Shown here: positions 9,313-18,182 of the stretch, one piece after another
Numbering within the stretch: position 1 is the first letter of the stretch
Layout: every line of letters begins with the position of its first letter
Assembly (NCBI GenBank): GCA_008501825.1
Contig: QQUA01000002.1
Location: 420,695-484,694, forward strand
Direction of reading: 5' to 3'
From: Planctomycetota bacterium
GTDB taxonomy: Bacteria; Planctomycetota; UBA1135
Length of the DNA: 64,000 nucleotides
Notes under the pieces: generated by a model
What the model saw: only the letters and a program-made list of their open reading frames with translations
Database searches by the model: none
Told to the model about the DNA's origin: nothing
Program-made: the position numbers and the translations under genes

Positions 9313-11613
9313 TTACCCGATAGAGCGAGAACCGGGATCGCCGGCGGACGACTTTCCTTCCCTTGGGAAACGAGCTCGAGCCAAGAAAGCCAGGCACTGC
9401 AGAGCTCGATCGGCTTTTTCGAACACCGGCAAACCGGCGGCTTTCAAGGCATCGGCCAAAGGACGATACAGAGGGCCGGAATCCACCACCGCAACCCAAG
9501 GCTTTTCGCTTTCCTGCCACAGGCGGATCAAGCGGCGGGCGACGGCTCCTTCGTCCAGCAGATCTTCCCGATGGCCTTCGCTCCGAGCCAGGGTTCGTAG
9601 CGCCGGGGTCAACGGCACGCAGGAAATCACCCCGAGATCCACTTGCGGATCTTCCAATAAAGTCCGGGCGCAGGCTTCGAAAGCGGCGTCCCCCATCATG
9701 GGTGTGACGTCCAGCGGATTTTGCGGCACCACGATGCCAGTCAGTCGGCTTTGTTCAAAAATGGCTTCCAAGCGGCTCCGAGTTTCCGGCGCCAAGCGCG
9801 GCAAGCGGAAGGGGCCGAGTTGATCCGCCATGGCCACGCATTCAAAGCCGGCGTTGGACATCAAGCCGACGTGGAGGCCCTGCCAAGCACGCCCGTCCAA
9901 GCGCCAACTCAGGGCAAGCAAATCTTCGAAGGTGGCCAAATCGGGAGCCACCAGCACACCGAAAGACGCCGCCAATTCCCGCGTAATGCGAAAATCTCCG
10001 GCCAGGGAAGCGGTGTGACTGGCACTGGCGGCGGCGCCGGCTGGGGTCCGACCGGCCCGATAAAGCAATACCTGCCGGCCACTGGCGGTGATCTCCGCGG
10101 CGGCTTGCAAAAACCGCCGGCCGTCCAGAGGCCGGAAGCCTTCAACGTAGCAGGCGAAGACCCGGATTTCAGGATCGTCTTTCAAAGCGTGAAGATAATC
10201 CCCCACGGTTAAATCCAATTGATTGCCGGCAGTAATCAAATACCTTGGATTCAAGTTGGCCAATGCACTGCTTCGAGCGATGGCGAAGGCACCGCTTTGC
10301 GACAAAATGGCCACCGGATCGGCGGGATGATCGGGAAATGGCAACTTGCTTTCCGGAATGAAAAGAGTGTCCAAGCAGCCGGGAGTCGAGCGCAATCCCA
10401 GGCTGTTGCCACCATTGAGCAGCGGTCCGCCGCCGGGGCGATGACGACTCTGTTCCAAACTTTGCAAAACCCGAGCGACCAAAGTTTCGCTGCCTTCCAA
10501 CTCGCCCAAGCCTCCCGGAATGACGATCAAGCTTTCGGCTCGATCCAATTCCACGCATTGCTGGACCAGATCCGGCACCTGAGCCGCTCCGACACTGAGC
10601 ACCAAAAGATCCACCTTTTCCGGTAAGGCGGCCAAGTCCGGCACGCAGGGGCAACCGTCCAATTGCTCCAATCCCGGTTTGACGACGTAGAGTTTTTGCG
10701 CCGGAAATCCCTCCCGAAGGGTATTGCGCAGGATGACGTGCCCGGGATTCATTCGTTCCGATACACCCACCACCGCCATGCTCCGGGGCTTCAACAGGTG
10801 GCGCATCTTGTGCAAGGGACGCCGCGGAATTCGCTCCTTCAACGGCTCCCCACCGCCGCCCAACTTCACCAGCACGTCCAAGGCGGCGGTTCCCTGCGGG
10901 CCGATCGCCATGGGATTGATTTCCAATTCCCGCACTCGGTGCGGCATGTGCTCTTGGGCAAATTCGGCCAGCGCCACCAACCAACCGAGCAGGCGACTCT
11001 CTTGCAATCGGGGTGCTTGTCCTCGAAAAGGACGACAAGCCATTTGGAAAGCGGCGTTTTGTTCCAGAATCGGCAGCCAGCCCCCCGGTGGGGTCAAACC
11101 CGGGGTCAAACAAACCAAGGCCTTGTCCTCGCGCAGGGCTTCAGCCAGGAATTCGGTTTGGATTCCCCCTGCCCCGAAGACCAAAACCGCTCCAAAATCG
11201 GTGGTCCAACGCACCCCGAATAGGAGCTGCCCGCCAAGGTCCTGCTGATGGGGCCAATATTCGCTCAGTAAAAACCCGGAAACGGATTGGCCTTGTAAGG
11301 CTTGCTCCATTTCCCGCATGGAAGCCAAGATTTCAGGAAGAGAGGCGGGGAGCAAACGGACTCCGCCCACTTCAGTTTTGTGCAATATGCGCGGCGAGAC
11401 CACCTTCATCACGACTTGCCCGGACCTTAGCGATGCCGGATCGAAGTCTTCCAAATCTTTGGCGCCCCGGAAAAAGGCATGGCGGGGAACTGGCAATCCT
11501 AACGACTGCAATAGGCGATAGCCCTCGGGCTCCAAAAGGGATTCTCTTCCCTCTTTGCGGGCTTGATTCAGGAACGAGTCGAGCAATTCCTCTGAGCTCA
11601 AGCAGGCGTCCAT
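9313..11613 (-). CDS. ADP-forming acyl-CoA synthetase (acyl-CoA thiokinase), beta-alpha fused
   Basis: 766 residues from ATG 11613, overlapping iorB by 16 bases; a longer upstream frame only reads through iorB. An ATP-grasp (beta) half comes first, with VVMKVVSPRILHKTEVGGVRL at about residues 62-82. A CoA-binding Rossmann domain (SMAVVGVSERMNPGHVI) and ligase-CoA domain follow. The SHTASLAGD loop carries the conserved phosphohistidine, His533. Family knowledge: the enzyme converts acyl-CoA, ADP and phosphate to acid, CoA and ATP. Next to iorAB it would conserve energy from the aryl- or acyl-CoA made by the oxidoreductase, as in archaeal peptide fermentation. The order beta then alpha is the reverse of the more common alpha-beta fusion. 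Confidence 0.9.
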   Translation of the reverse strand: MDACLSSEELLDSFLNQARKEGRESLLEPEGYRLLQSLGLPVPRHAFFRGAKDLEDFDPASLRSGQVVMKVVSPRILHKTEVGGVRLLPASLPEILASMREMEQALQGQSVSGFLLSEYWPHQQDLGGQLLFGVRWTTDFGAVLVFGAGGIQTEFLAEALREDKALVCLTPGLTPPGGWLPILEQNAAFQMACRPFRGQAPRLQESRLLGWLVALAEFAQEHMPHRVRELEINPMAIGPQGTAALDVLVKLGGGGEPLKERIPRRPLHKMRHLLKPRSMAVVGVSERMNPGHVILRNTLREGFPAQKLYVVKPGLEQLDGCPCVPDLAALPEKVDLLVLSVGAAQVPDLVQQCVELDRAESLIVIPGGLGELEGSETLVARVLQSLEQSRHRPGGGPLLNGGNSLGLRSTPGCLDTLFIPESKLPFPDHPADPVAILSQSGAFAIARSSALANLNPRYLITAGNQLDLTVGDYLHALKDDPEIRVFACYVEGFRPLDGRRFLQAAAEITASGRQVLLYRAGRTPAGAAASASHTASLAGDFRITRELAASFGVLVAPDLATFEDLLALSWRLDGRAWQGLHVGLMSNAGFECVAMADQLGPFRLPRLAPETRSRLEAIFEQSRLTGIVVPQNPLDVTPMMGDAAFEACARTLLEDPQVDLGVISCVPLTPALRTLARSEGHREDLLDEGAVARRLIRLWQESEKPWVAVVDSGPLYRPLADALKAAGLPVFEKADRALQCLAFLARARFPREGKSSAGDPGSRSIG

Positions 11614-12182
11614 GAAGCCGCCTCGCGGCCGAGAGCAAATGCTTTCAAATTCGTCTGCACGACTTTCTCCCCTTTCCGGGAAAACGCAGCGGCCATCTCC
11701 CCTTCCATTTCCTCCAATCCGAGAGGAAGCCAGTGAGAAGCGGCGCCGACCATAACCATGTTCGATGCCAAGTGATTGCCGGCTTGTTTCGCCAGCGCAT
11801 CGGCATCCACCAAGCAATGATGCGGAACTTGGTCCACCCGCCGCCGCAGGTCATCCTCCGGCGGATAATTCGGCACGTTGACCACCCTGGCACTGGAGGT
11901 CAGGAGAATTCCGCTTGGCTTCAAAAACTCCAGATACCGCAAGCTCTCCAACAATTCCAAGCTGAGAATCATGTCGGCCTCATGAGCGGGAATCAAATCG
12001 CTGTGAATCGGTTGATCCGCCATCCTCAAATTGGCCACCACGGCGCCGCCTCGTTGCGACATGCCGTGGACTTCGCTTTGCTTGACGAACAAGCCTTTGT
12101 GCATGGCGCCATTGGCCACGATGGAAGCGATGGACAAGATGCCTTGTCCGCCGACGCCAGCCAGCAGGATGTCGAACTTCAT
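11598..12182 (-). CDS. iorB: Indolepyruvate:ferredoxin oxidoreductase, beta subunit
   Basis: 194 residues, full length for the gamma/beta-type subunit of 2-oxoacid:acceptor oxidoreductases. The N-terminal LLAGVGGQGILS motif and the VHGMSQRGGAV segment are diagnostic. It pairs with IorA to decarboxylate aryl-pyruvates oxidatively to acyl-CoA with reduction of ferredoxin. Its ATG overlaps the iorA TGA by four bases (ATGA), and its 3' end overlaps the acyl-CoA synthetase gene, so the three are translationally coupled. Confidence 0.95.
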   Translation of the reverse strand: MKFDILLAGVGGQGILSIASIVANGAMHKGLFVKQSEVHGMSQRGGAVVANLRMADQPIHSDLIPAHEADMILSLELLESLRYLEFLKPSGILLTSSARVVNVPNYPPEDDLRRRVDQVPHHCLVDADALAKQAGNHLASNMVMVGAASHWLPLGLEEMEGEMAAAFSRKGEKVVQTNLKAFALGREAASWTPA

Positions 12183-13879
12183 ACTTCTTGCCTCCCTTGT
12201 TGCGCTTGTTGAGCTGCTTTCTCAGCCCGTTTGCGAAGCTTGGCCTTTTCCAGGCACTCCCGGCCGGTGACGATCACCGACAATCCCCGGTGAGCGATTT
12301 CTCTCTTCAACAACTCGGTCAATTCGCCCTTTTGTTTGGGATGAGCTTCCAACCAGTGGAAGTGTTCGGGATCCACCCCCAATCCCTGGACCAAATCCCG
12401 CAGCCCTTGGGAAGGCAGGATGGTCGGCTGACTACCGGTCATGGCCACGGTTTCGTTGTCCAAAATCAAGACCGTGATGTCGGCGTCCTCTGCCACGGCG
12501 TCCATCAACGGCGTCACCCCCGAATGCAGGAAGGTGGAGTCGCCAATCACCGCCAAAGCCGGATGCAGGCCGGCATCGGCGGCTCCTTTGGCCATGCCGA
12601 TGGAAGCCCCCATGCAGACGCAGGATTCGATCGCCGAATAGGGCGGCAAGGCGCCAAGGGTGTAGCAACCGATATCGGAAGCCACCAAGGGCATCGGATA
12701 GGAAGCCAAGGCTTCCTGGATGGCGGCGTAGGCAACGCTGTGAGGGCAACCCTGGCAAAGTTGAGGCGGTCGGGCCACTTCCGGACGGTCTCCCAGGTCC
12801 ACTGCCGGCCGCTCGGGCAAGCCCAAGGCCTTGCGAACCAAATCGGGATTCAACTCGCCGTCCAAGGGCAAGGCTCCGGTGAGCTTGCCGTGAATCGGCA
12901 AGTGTGGCGGCAGCAGGCCTCGAATTTGATTCTCCAGGAACGGATATCCCTCCTCCAGCACCAACACCTCTTCCACGCTTTCCATCAATTGCTGGATTTT
13001 GGCCGCCGGAGCGGGGTAGGCGCCAATGTGCAAATGAGTCGGCTGGAATTCCAGATCCGGCAGGTTCTCCAGGTAGTAATTCCTGGCCACTCCGGTGGTC
13101 AGCACCCCCAGTCGAGGCCCGGAGTTCTCCGGCCCGGTATAAAAGCGGTTGAAGGAGCTTTCCTCGGCGAAGCGGCGAATTTCCGGCTGCCGATCCAGCA
13201 AAGCACGCCATTGCTTGCGGGCGAAAGCCGGCAGCAAAATCCAGGAATTGCGCTCGACCGGCTTCTCCAAAAGGCCGACCTCGTCCGGCGCCTGAGGTCG
13301 AACCACCGCCCGGCTATGGGCCAATCGGGTCACCAAACGAACCACCACCGGAACCTGGAAGCGTTCCGATAACTCAAAGGCCTGCCGAGTCATATCGTAA
13401 GCCTCTTGTTGATTCGCCGGCTCCAAACAGGGCACCCGGGCGAAATCCGCCAGGTAGCGACTGTCCTGCTCGTTTTGCGAGCTGTGCATGCCAGGATCGT
13501 CGGCCACGACCACCACCAAACCGCCGTGAATCGAAACGATGGCCGAGTTCATGAACGGATCGGCGGCAACGTTGAGTCCGACGTGCTTCATGGCCACCAA
13601 GGCCCGCCGACCCATCATGGAAACGCCCAAGGCTTCCTCATAGGCGGTTTTCTCGTTGGCACACCAGGAGGCTTTCGGCCCTCCCTCGCGCTTGTAATGG
13701 CGAATCAGGAATTCCAGAATCTCGGTAGATGGAGTGCCCGGATATGCATAAGAAGCGGTCACGCCAGCATGAACCGCCCCCAGGGCCACAGCTTCATCCC
13801 CGAGCAGAACTTGCCCGGCGGAAACGGACTTTTTCACGGATTGGACTGCCACGGTTTTAAATAAACCCTGGGCCTCCAT
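12179..13879 (-). CDS. iorA: Indolepyruvate:ferredoxin oxidoreductase, alpha subunit, lacking the C-terminal ferredoxin domain
   Basis: 566 residues from ATG 13879. The pyrimidine-binding domain starts with GDEAVALGAVHAGV and SYAYPGTPSTEI. The thiamine-diphosphate domain has PPQLCQGCPHS, DIGCYTLG and the GDSTFLHSG...LDNETVAMTG cofactor motif. Canonical IorA ends in two CxxCxxCxxxCP clusters. Here the tail after VIVTGREC is a short charged helix (EKAKLRKRAEKAAQQ) with no such motifs. Electrons must therefore leave by another route or a separate ferredoxin. A frame with earlier starts reaches 14029 but would overlap the divergent kinase gene. No Shine-Dalgarno is visible. Confidence 0.93.
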   Translation of the reverse strand: MEAQGLFKTVAVQSVKKSVSAGQVLLGDEAVALGAVHAGVTASYAYPGTPSTEILEFLIRHYKREGGPKASWCANEKTAYEEALGVSMMGRRALVAMKHVGLNVAADPFMNSAIVSIHGGLVVVVADDPGMHSSQNEQDSRYLADFARVPCLEPANQQEAYDMTRQAFELSERFQVPVVVRLVTRLAHSRAVVRPQAPDEVGLLEKPVERNSWILLPAFARKQWRALLDRQPEIRRFAEESSFNRFYTGPENSGPRLGVLTTGVARNYYLENLPDLEFQPTHLHIGAYPAPAAKIQQLMESVEEVLVLEEGYPFLENQIRGLLPPHLPIHGKLTGALPLDGELNPDLVRKALGLPERPAVDLGDRPEVARPPQLCQGCPHSVAYAAIQEALASYPMPLVASDIGCYTLGALPPYSAIESCVCMGASIGMAKGAADAGLHPALAVIGDSTFLHSGVTPLMDAVAEDADITVLILDNETVAMTGSQPTILPSQGLRDLVQGLGVDPEHFHWLEAHPKQKGELTELLKREIAHRGLSVIVTGRECLEKAKLRKRAEKAAQQAQQGRQEV

Positions 13880-13956
13880 CCCGCTAGGTTTTCCCACTAA
13901 TTGTACTTTTGGCAAATTTTTTCGGTGAAATCGTGCAACCCGTCGCTTGCGGGTCG

Positions 13957-16602
13957 ATGTCAAAGAAGACCTGGCCGCCATCCCCCTCGGCCTCCATGCA
14001 GTCTGAACCAGACATCCACCCCTCAACACTACCTCACCATCCGGCCTGGGACCTTCTAGAAGAGGTCCTCGAGGAAGGCGGAGGTTGTTTGTTGATCCTG
14101 GATTCCCAGGACCACTTCGCCAGGGCTGGAACTTCGTTTCTGGAACGTTTTCAACTGCAACAAGAACGAGCCGCCGGCCGGTGTTTAGCCGACTTGATCG
14201 GCCCCGACCTAGCCCGGGCCCTCCTCGAAGGAGAGGACGTCTGGCTCCCTGGGGCTGGAGGAGAAGGCCCGCCCCAGTTGTTCCGGGTACGGCGCCGGGA
14301 AGTCCTCAGCGACGGCCGCCAAATCCTGGCCCTGGTGATGCGCCGGCCTTCCCCGACTCTGGCTCCTTGGGAACATGAGGATGCCGGCCTGGAAGCCTTG
14401 CCGGTGCCGTTTCTCTGGCTCGACACCGAGGGCAGGATCGCCTGGAGCAATCGCCATTTCCTGGAGCTGAGCCAGCGAACCGAAAAAGAAGTCCGCAAAA
14501 AGCCCTGGTGGGGATTCCTTCCCAAACGCGAGCGGGAAGGAGTGGAAGCCCTGTGGAGAGACCGCAGACAAAGGCCTGATCCTTGGAAATTGGAAAGTCG
14601 GATTCTGCTCCCCAACGGGATTGAACTACCGGTTCGCCTGCACCTGCAAGGAGTCACCGGCGGCTGTTTGGTTACGTTCCAGGAAGCCAGCCGGGAGCGG
14701 CGCTTGCGCTCGGAGTTGGTGGAATTGCAGAAGGACCATTTCCGCGCCCAGGAGATGGCCCACATCGGCACTTGGAGCTGGGATTTGCGCCAGGGAATCT
14801 TCCGGCTCTCGCAACAAGCTTGCCGTATCTACGATTTAAATTCCGGATATTTCCAAGGCCATGAATCGGATTTGGAAAAGCTGCCCTTCCACGCCGAAGA
14901 TCGGGAATTCGTTCTTCAGGCGTTGCGCAAAGCCAAGGAAGAACATCATCTGCAAAGCTTGCGTTTCCGGGTCGTAAACCGGCAAGGGCGAATTCGCACG
15001 GTGGAATTGGAAGCCCGATTGGAAAGAGATATTGACGGCAAACCGGTGCGCTTGTTCGGCACTTTGCGGGACATCACCCACCTGAGCAAAACCGAACGAG
15101 AGTTGCAACTTTTGGCTCGGGCGATTGAACAGACTTCGGACGCCATCGTGGTCACCGACGTCAAGGGCCACATCACTTACGTGAATCCGGCCTTCTGCAA
15201 AATCACCGGGTTTCAAGAAAGCGAAGCCCTCGGCCGACCGGCGAGTTTGCTCAGCAGCGGTTTGCACGAACCGGAGTTCTACCGCGATCTTTGGCAAACC
15301 ATCCTGGACGGCCGGCCCTGGATGGGCATGTTCACCAATCGCCGGAAAGACGGCAGCTTATACCGGGAAGAAGCTTCGATTACCCCCGTTCTTGGGGACC
15401 ATGGCGTGATCGAACATTTTGTCATGGTGGCCCGGGACGCCACCGCCCAGCACCAGTGGGAAGAACAGATCCAGCAGATTCAGCGGATGGAATCCGCCGG
15501 CCGTTTGGCCAGCGGCGTGGCCCACGATTTCAACAATCTGCTGACTCCGATCTTGGGTTACGCCGAAATCATGCTTTACGACACCAGTCCCGGCGACACC
15601 GGTTTCAAGGAGCTGGACGAGATTCGCAAGGCGGCTGAACGAGCCAAGGAAATGGTCGGCAAACTCCGGGCTATCGGCCGGGAACAACCGCTCAAAATGG
15701 AGGTGATGGATCCCAATCTGGTGATCCGAGGCCTGGAAGACATGCTGCGCCGCTCCTTGAGAGACGACGTGGTTTTCGAATTGCAATTGGCCGAAGACCT
15801 GCCGAACATTCACGCCGACTCTCTGCAATTGGAACGGGTTTTAGTCAACCTGGCGATCAACGCCCAGGATTCCATGCCGGATGGCGGCACCCTTCGCATT
15901 CTCAGCAAGACCGCTTCCTTGGACCGCCGCTTCGTGCGCACGCATCCGGGTGCTCATCCGGGTTTGCAAGTGGAACTGGTGATCGAAGATTCCGGCCAGG
16001 GCATGGCGCCGGAAGTCCTGAAGCACGCCTTCGAACCGTTCTACACCACCAAGGAAGAAGGCACCGGGCTCGGTTTGGCCATCGTCCACGGCATCATTCA
16101 ACAACATGGCGGCCACATTCAAATCGAAACCGGTTTAGGTCATGGAACCTGCTTCCACTTGTATCTGCCCGCCGTCCAAGCTCAAGCCAACCCCCATCGC
16201 CCCATTGGCCAGCAAAAATTTATCAACGGACACCAAAGGCGAGCCCTGGTGGTGGACGACGACGCCTCGGTAGTCGAACTTCTCCAAGCCGTTTTACAAA
16301 GCGCCGGCTTCGCCGTAGAAACCGCTTCCGGCGGCGAACAAGTCTTGGAGCGCCGGCAACAGGGTCCGATCCCGGTCGACTTGCTAATCACCGACGTGGT
16401 CATGCCGAAAATGAGCGGCTTGGATTTAGAGAAAAAATTACGGGAATTTCACCCGGAAATGAAAGTCCTGTTTACTTCGGGTTACTTCGACATCCAACGA
16501 TATCGCATTCGCAAGGGCCCGCAGCATGCCTTTCTCGCCAAACCCTTCAACATGAAGGAGCTGACTTCGGCGATCCGCGGCCTGATGGAAAGTCAGGTTT
16601 AG
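13957..16602 (+). CDS. Cytosolic hybrid histidine kinase with PAS domains and a receiver
   Basis: 881 residues from ATG 13957; an in-frame TTG at 13909 is less likely. No membrane helix is seen. In order: an N-terminal PAS-like region, a PAS domain around EALPVPFLWLDTEGRIAW, a PAS fold around MAHIGTWSWDLRQGIF, and a classical PAS around IEQTSDAIVVTDVKGHITYV. Then comes an NtrB-type phosphoacceptor GVAHDFNNLL (His523). The ATPase domain has NLAINAQDSMPDGG, DSGQGM and GTGLGLAIV. The C-terminal receiver has VVDDDAS and LLITDVVMP (Asp813). No output domain or partner response regulator lies nearby, so the final target is unknown. It is divergent from the ior operon, and a role in sensing redox or metabolites is only inference. 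Confidence 0.93.
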   Translation: MSKKTWPPSPSASMQSEPDIHPSTLPHHPAWDLLEEVLEEGGGCLLILDSQDHFARAGTSFLERFQLQQERAAGRCLADLIGPDLARALLEGEDVWLPGAGGEGPPQLFRVRRREVLSDGRQILALVMRRPSPTLAPWEHEDAGLEALPVPFLWLDTEGRIAWSNRHFLELSQRTEKEVRKKPWWGFLPKREREGVEALWRDRRQRPDPWKLESRILLPNGIELPVRLHLQGVTGGCLVTFQEASRERRLRSELVELQKDHFRAQEMAHIGTWSWDLRQGIFRLSQQACRIYDLNSGYFQGHESDLEKLPFHAEDREFVLQALRKAKEEHHLQSLRFRVVNRQGRIRTVELEARLERDIDGKPVRLFGTLRDITHLSKTERELQLLARAIEQTSDAIVVTDVKGHITYVNPAFCKITGFQESEALGRPASLLSSGLHEPEFYRDLWQTILDGRPWMGMFTNRRKDGSLYREEASITPVLGDHGVIEHFVMVARDATAQHQWEEQIQQIQRMESAGRLASGVAHDFNNLLTPILGYAEIMLYDTSPGDTGFKELDEIRKAAERAKEMVGKLRAIGREQPLKMEVMDPNLVIRGLEDMLRRSLRDDVVFELQLAEDLPNIHADSLQLERVLVNLAINAQDSMPDGGTLRILSKTASLDRRFVRTHPGAHPGLQVELVIEDSGQGMAPEVLKHAFEPFYTTKEEGTGLGLAIVHGIIQQHGGHIQIETGLGHGTCFHLYLPAVQAQANPHRPIGQQKFINGHQRRALVVDDDASVVELLQAVLQSAGFAVETASGGEQVLERRQQGPIPVDLLITDVVMPKMSGLDLEKKLREFHPEMKVLFTSGYFDIQRYRIRKGPQHAFLAKPFNMKELTSAIRGLMESQV

Positions 16603-16664
16603 GCGGCGGGAGAATTTTGCCGGAGGGCTTGCAACCCAACGGCGAAAATGGGTTAATCCCCAGC

Positions 16665-17402
16665 ATGAAAACTATCCGAACCCTGCTGTTCTGCATCCGA
16701 CATCGTTTCTCCGACCGCGTCCCCGCCCTTTTGGACCAATGGCCGGACGGCATCCACCACCGGGATCGTTTCGGGCGCAATTTGCTGCACTTCGCCGCTG
16801 AATCTAACGCCGGGGACATCATCCCCGAGCTTTGTCGGCGGGGAGTCGATCCCAAAGCCAGGACCCGCTGGGGAATGACTCCGCTGCAATGGGCGGCGCA
16901 TTGCGGGGCCGGGGTCGCCGCCGATCGATTTTTGGCGTTGGGATTTTCGGCCGATCTTTGGACTTGCTCCGCTTTGGGCCGCAAAGAAGCCTTGCGCAGC
17001 CTGTTGCCGGCGCCACAGGCAAAGTGCGCGCCCCCGGCGGTTTTTCCCTTTCCCTACCGCATCGGCTACGGCAACGCCACGATTTTGAAGTCCAGACGCT
17101 GCGCCGATCGGCTCGCGGAAGCCCTGTACGGAGCCGCTCGGAACGGACACGCGGAAACGCTGGCCCTTTTGGTTCGGCACGGCGCCGACCCGAACGCCCG
17201 AGGCTTTTTCGGGGCCAGCGCCCTGCATTGGGCGGCCTTGGCCGGCCATCTCGCCTGCATGGTGTTGCTGTTGCAAAATCAGGCCGACGCTCATGCCTTG
17301 GACGAGCATTTCGGGAAACGTCCCTATCACTGGGCCCTGGACGGAAATCAATTGGGAGCGGCCAAGCTTCTCCAAGTTTTCGATCCGACAGGACTACCAT
17401 AA
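16665..17402 (+). CDS. Ankyrin-repeat protein
   Basis: 245 residues from ATG 16665. Ankyrin-type repeats are visible: DRFGRNLLHFAAESNAGDII, WGMTPLQWAAHCGAGVAADR, LYGAARNGHAETLALLVRHGADPNARG, FGASALHWAALAGHLACMVLLL and FGKRPYHWALDGNQLGAAKLL. No signal peptide or enzymatic domain is present, so it is probably a cytosolic protein-binding scaffold. It begins 62 bases after the kinase stop and ends 24 bases before the glutathione transferase gene, so the three may share a transcript. Its partner is unknown. Confidence 0.88.
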   Translation: MKTIRTLLFCIRHRFSDRVPALLDQWPDGIHHRDRFGRNLLHFAAESNAGDIIPELCRRGVDPKARTRWGMTPLQWAAHCGAGVAADRFLALGFSADLWTCSALGRKEALRSLLPAPQAKCAPPAVFPFPYRIGYGNATILKSRRCADRLAEALYGAARNGHAETLALLVRHGADPNARGFFGASALHWAALAGHLACMVLLLQNQADAHALDEHFGKRPYHWALDGNQLGAAKLLQVFDPTGLP

Positions 17403-17426
17403 GAACCAGCCATCCCCGCACCGCCG

Positions 17427-18182
17427 ATGCCTCAATCCGAACTCCGTCTGGTCCAGTACTCCGGCCTACAAGCCGAAACCACCATGTCTCCCCCGTGCGG
17501 CAAGGTCCACATGGCCCTCCGTTTCAAGGGCCTGGAATACGACGTGGTCAATTTGGGGAACCCCGGCCAGACCAAGCGCTACAACCCGAGAGGTCGAGTT
17601 CCGGTTTTGCTGTTCGGTGAAGAGGCGGTGGTGGACAGCACCGATATTTTGGACACGCTGGAACAAAGATTTCCTAGCCCGCCGATGAACCCGAGCGCCC
17701 CTGCGGATTTGGCCCGGGCTCGAATTTGGGAAGATTGGGCCGACGAGGTGCTTTATTTCTACGGAGCCTATTTGCGCTGGTGCTGCCCGGAGAATTTCGC
17801 CCGCTTGAAAGCCAACAAGCTCGGCCAATTGCCTTTCCCATTGCGCTTGATCATCCCCTATTTCGCCAAACGAATGGTCCACAAGCGTTTCCATGGACAA
17901 GGCGTCGGCTTAAAAAGCCAGGAAGTCGTCCATCGCGAATTGCGAACCTGTTTGGAATCTCTGGAAACCGTACTCCAGGACCAAACTTGGTTGGCGGGGC
18001 CCGAAATCAGTCGCGGGGATCTGGCGGTCGCCGCGGTGATCGATCAATTGCGGGTGGAAACTTTGACGCCGTGGTCGGCCCAACAAGTGTCCCAGTTTCC
18101 CGCCATCCTCGCCTGGCTGCAGAAGGTCCACCAAAAGGCTCCTTGCGCTTCCGATGCCGGCCCCTTGCCGGAAAGCTCTTAA
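17427..18182 (+). CDS. Glutathione S-transferase family protein
   Basis: 251 residues. The N-terminal thioredoxin-fold domain has MSPPCGKVHMALRFKGLEY, the RVPVLLF segment with the cis-proline, and the VVDSTDILDTLE motif that binds the glutathione gamma-glutamyl group. The all-helical C-terminal domain contains the typical LAGPEISRGDLAVAAVI N-capping segment. It would be a soluble thiol transferase or detoxification enzyme of unknown substrate. Its TAA stop overlaps the stop of the convergent enolase-family gene in the palindrome TTAA. Confidence 0.9.
   Translation: MPQSELRLVQYSGLQAETTMSPPCGKVHMALRFKGLEYDVVNLGNPGQTKRYNPRGRVPVLLFGEEAVVDSTDILDTLEQRFPSPPMNPSAPADLARARIWEDWADEVLYFYGAYLRWCCPENFARLKANKLGQLPFPLRLIIPYFAKRMVHKRFHGQGVGLKSQEVVHRELRTCLESLETVLQDQTWLAGPEISRGDLAVAAVIDQLRVETLTPWSAQQVSQFPAILAWLQKVHQKAPCASDAGPLPESS

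Noticed and set aside
11614..11817. N-terminal extension of the acyl-CoA synthetase frame.
   Set aside because: It reads through iorB in another frame and gives a non-homologous composition; ATG 11613 starts the recognisable protein.
13909..13935. AT-rich TTTTGGCAAATTTTTT before the hybrid kinase, similar to the lectin leader block.
   Set aside because: The match covers only the A/T run and a few flanking bases, so it is probably chance composition.
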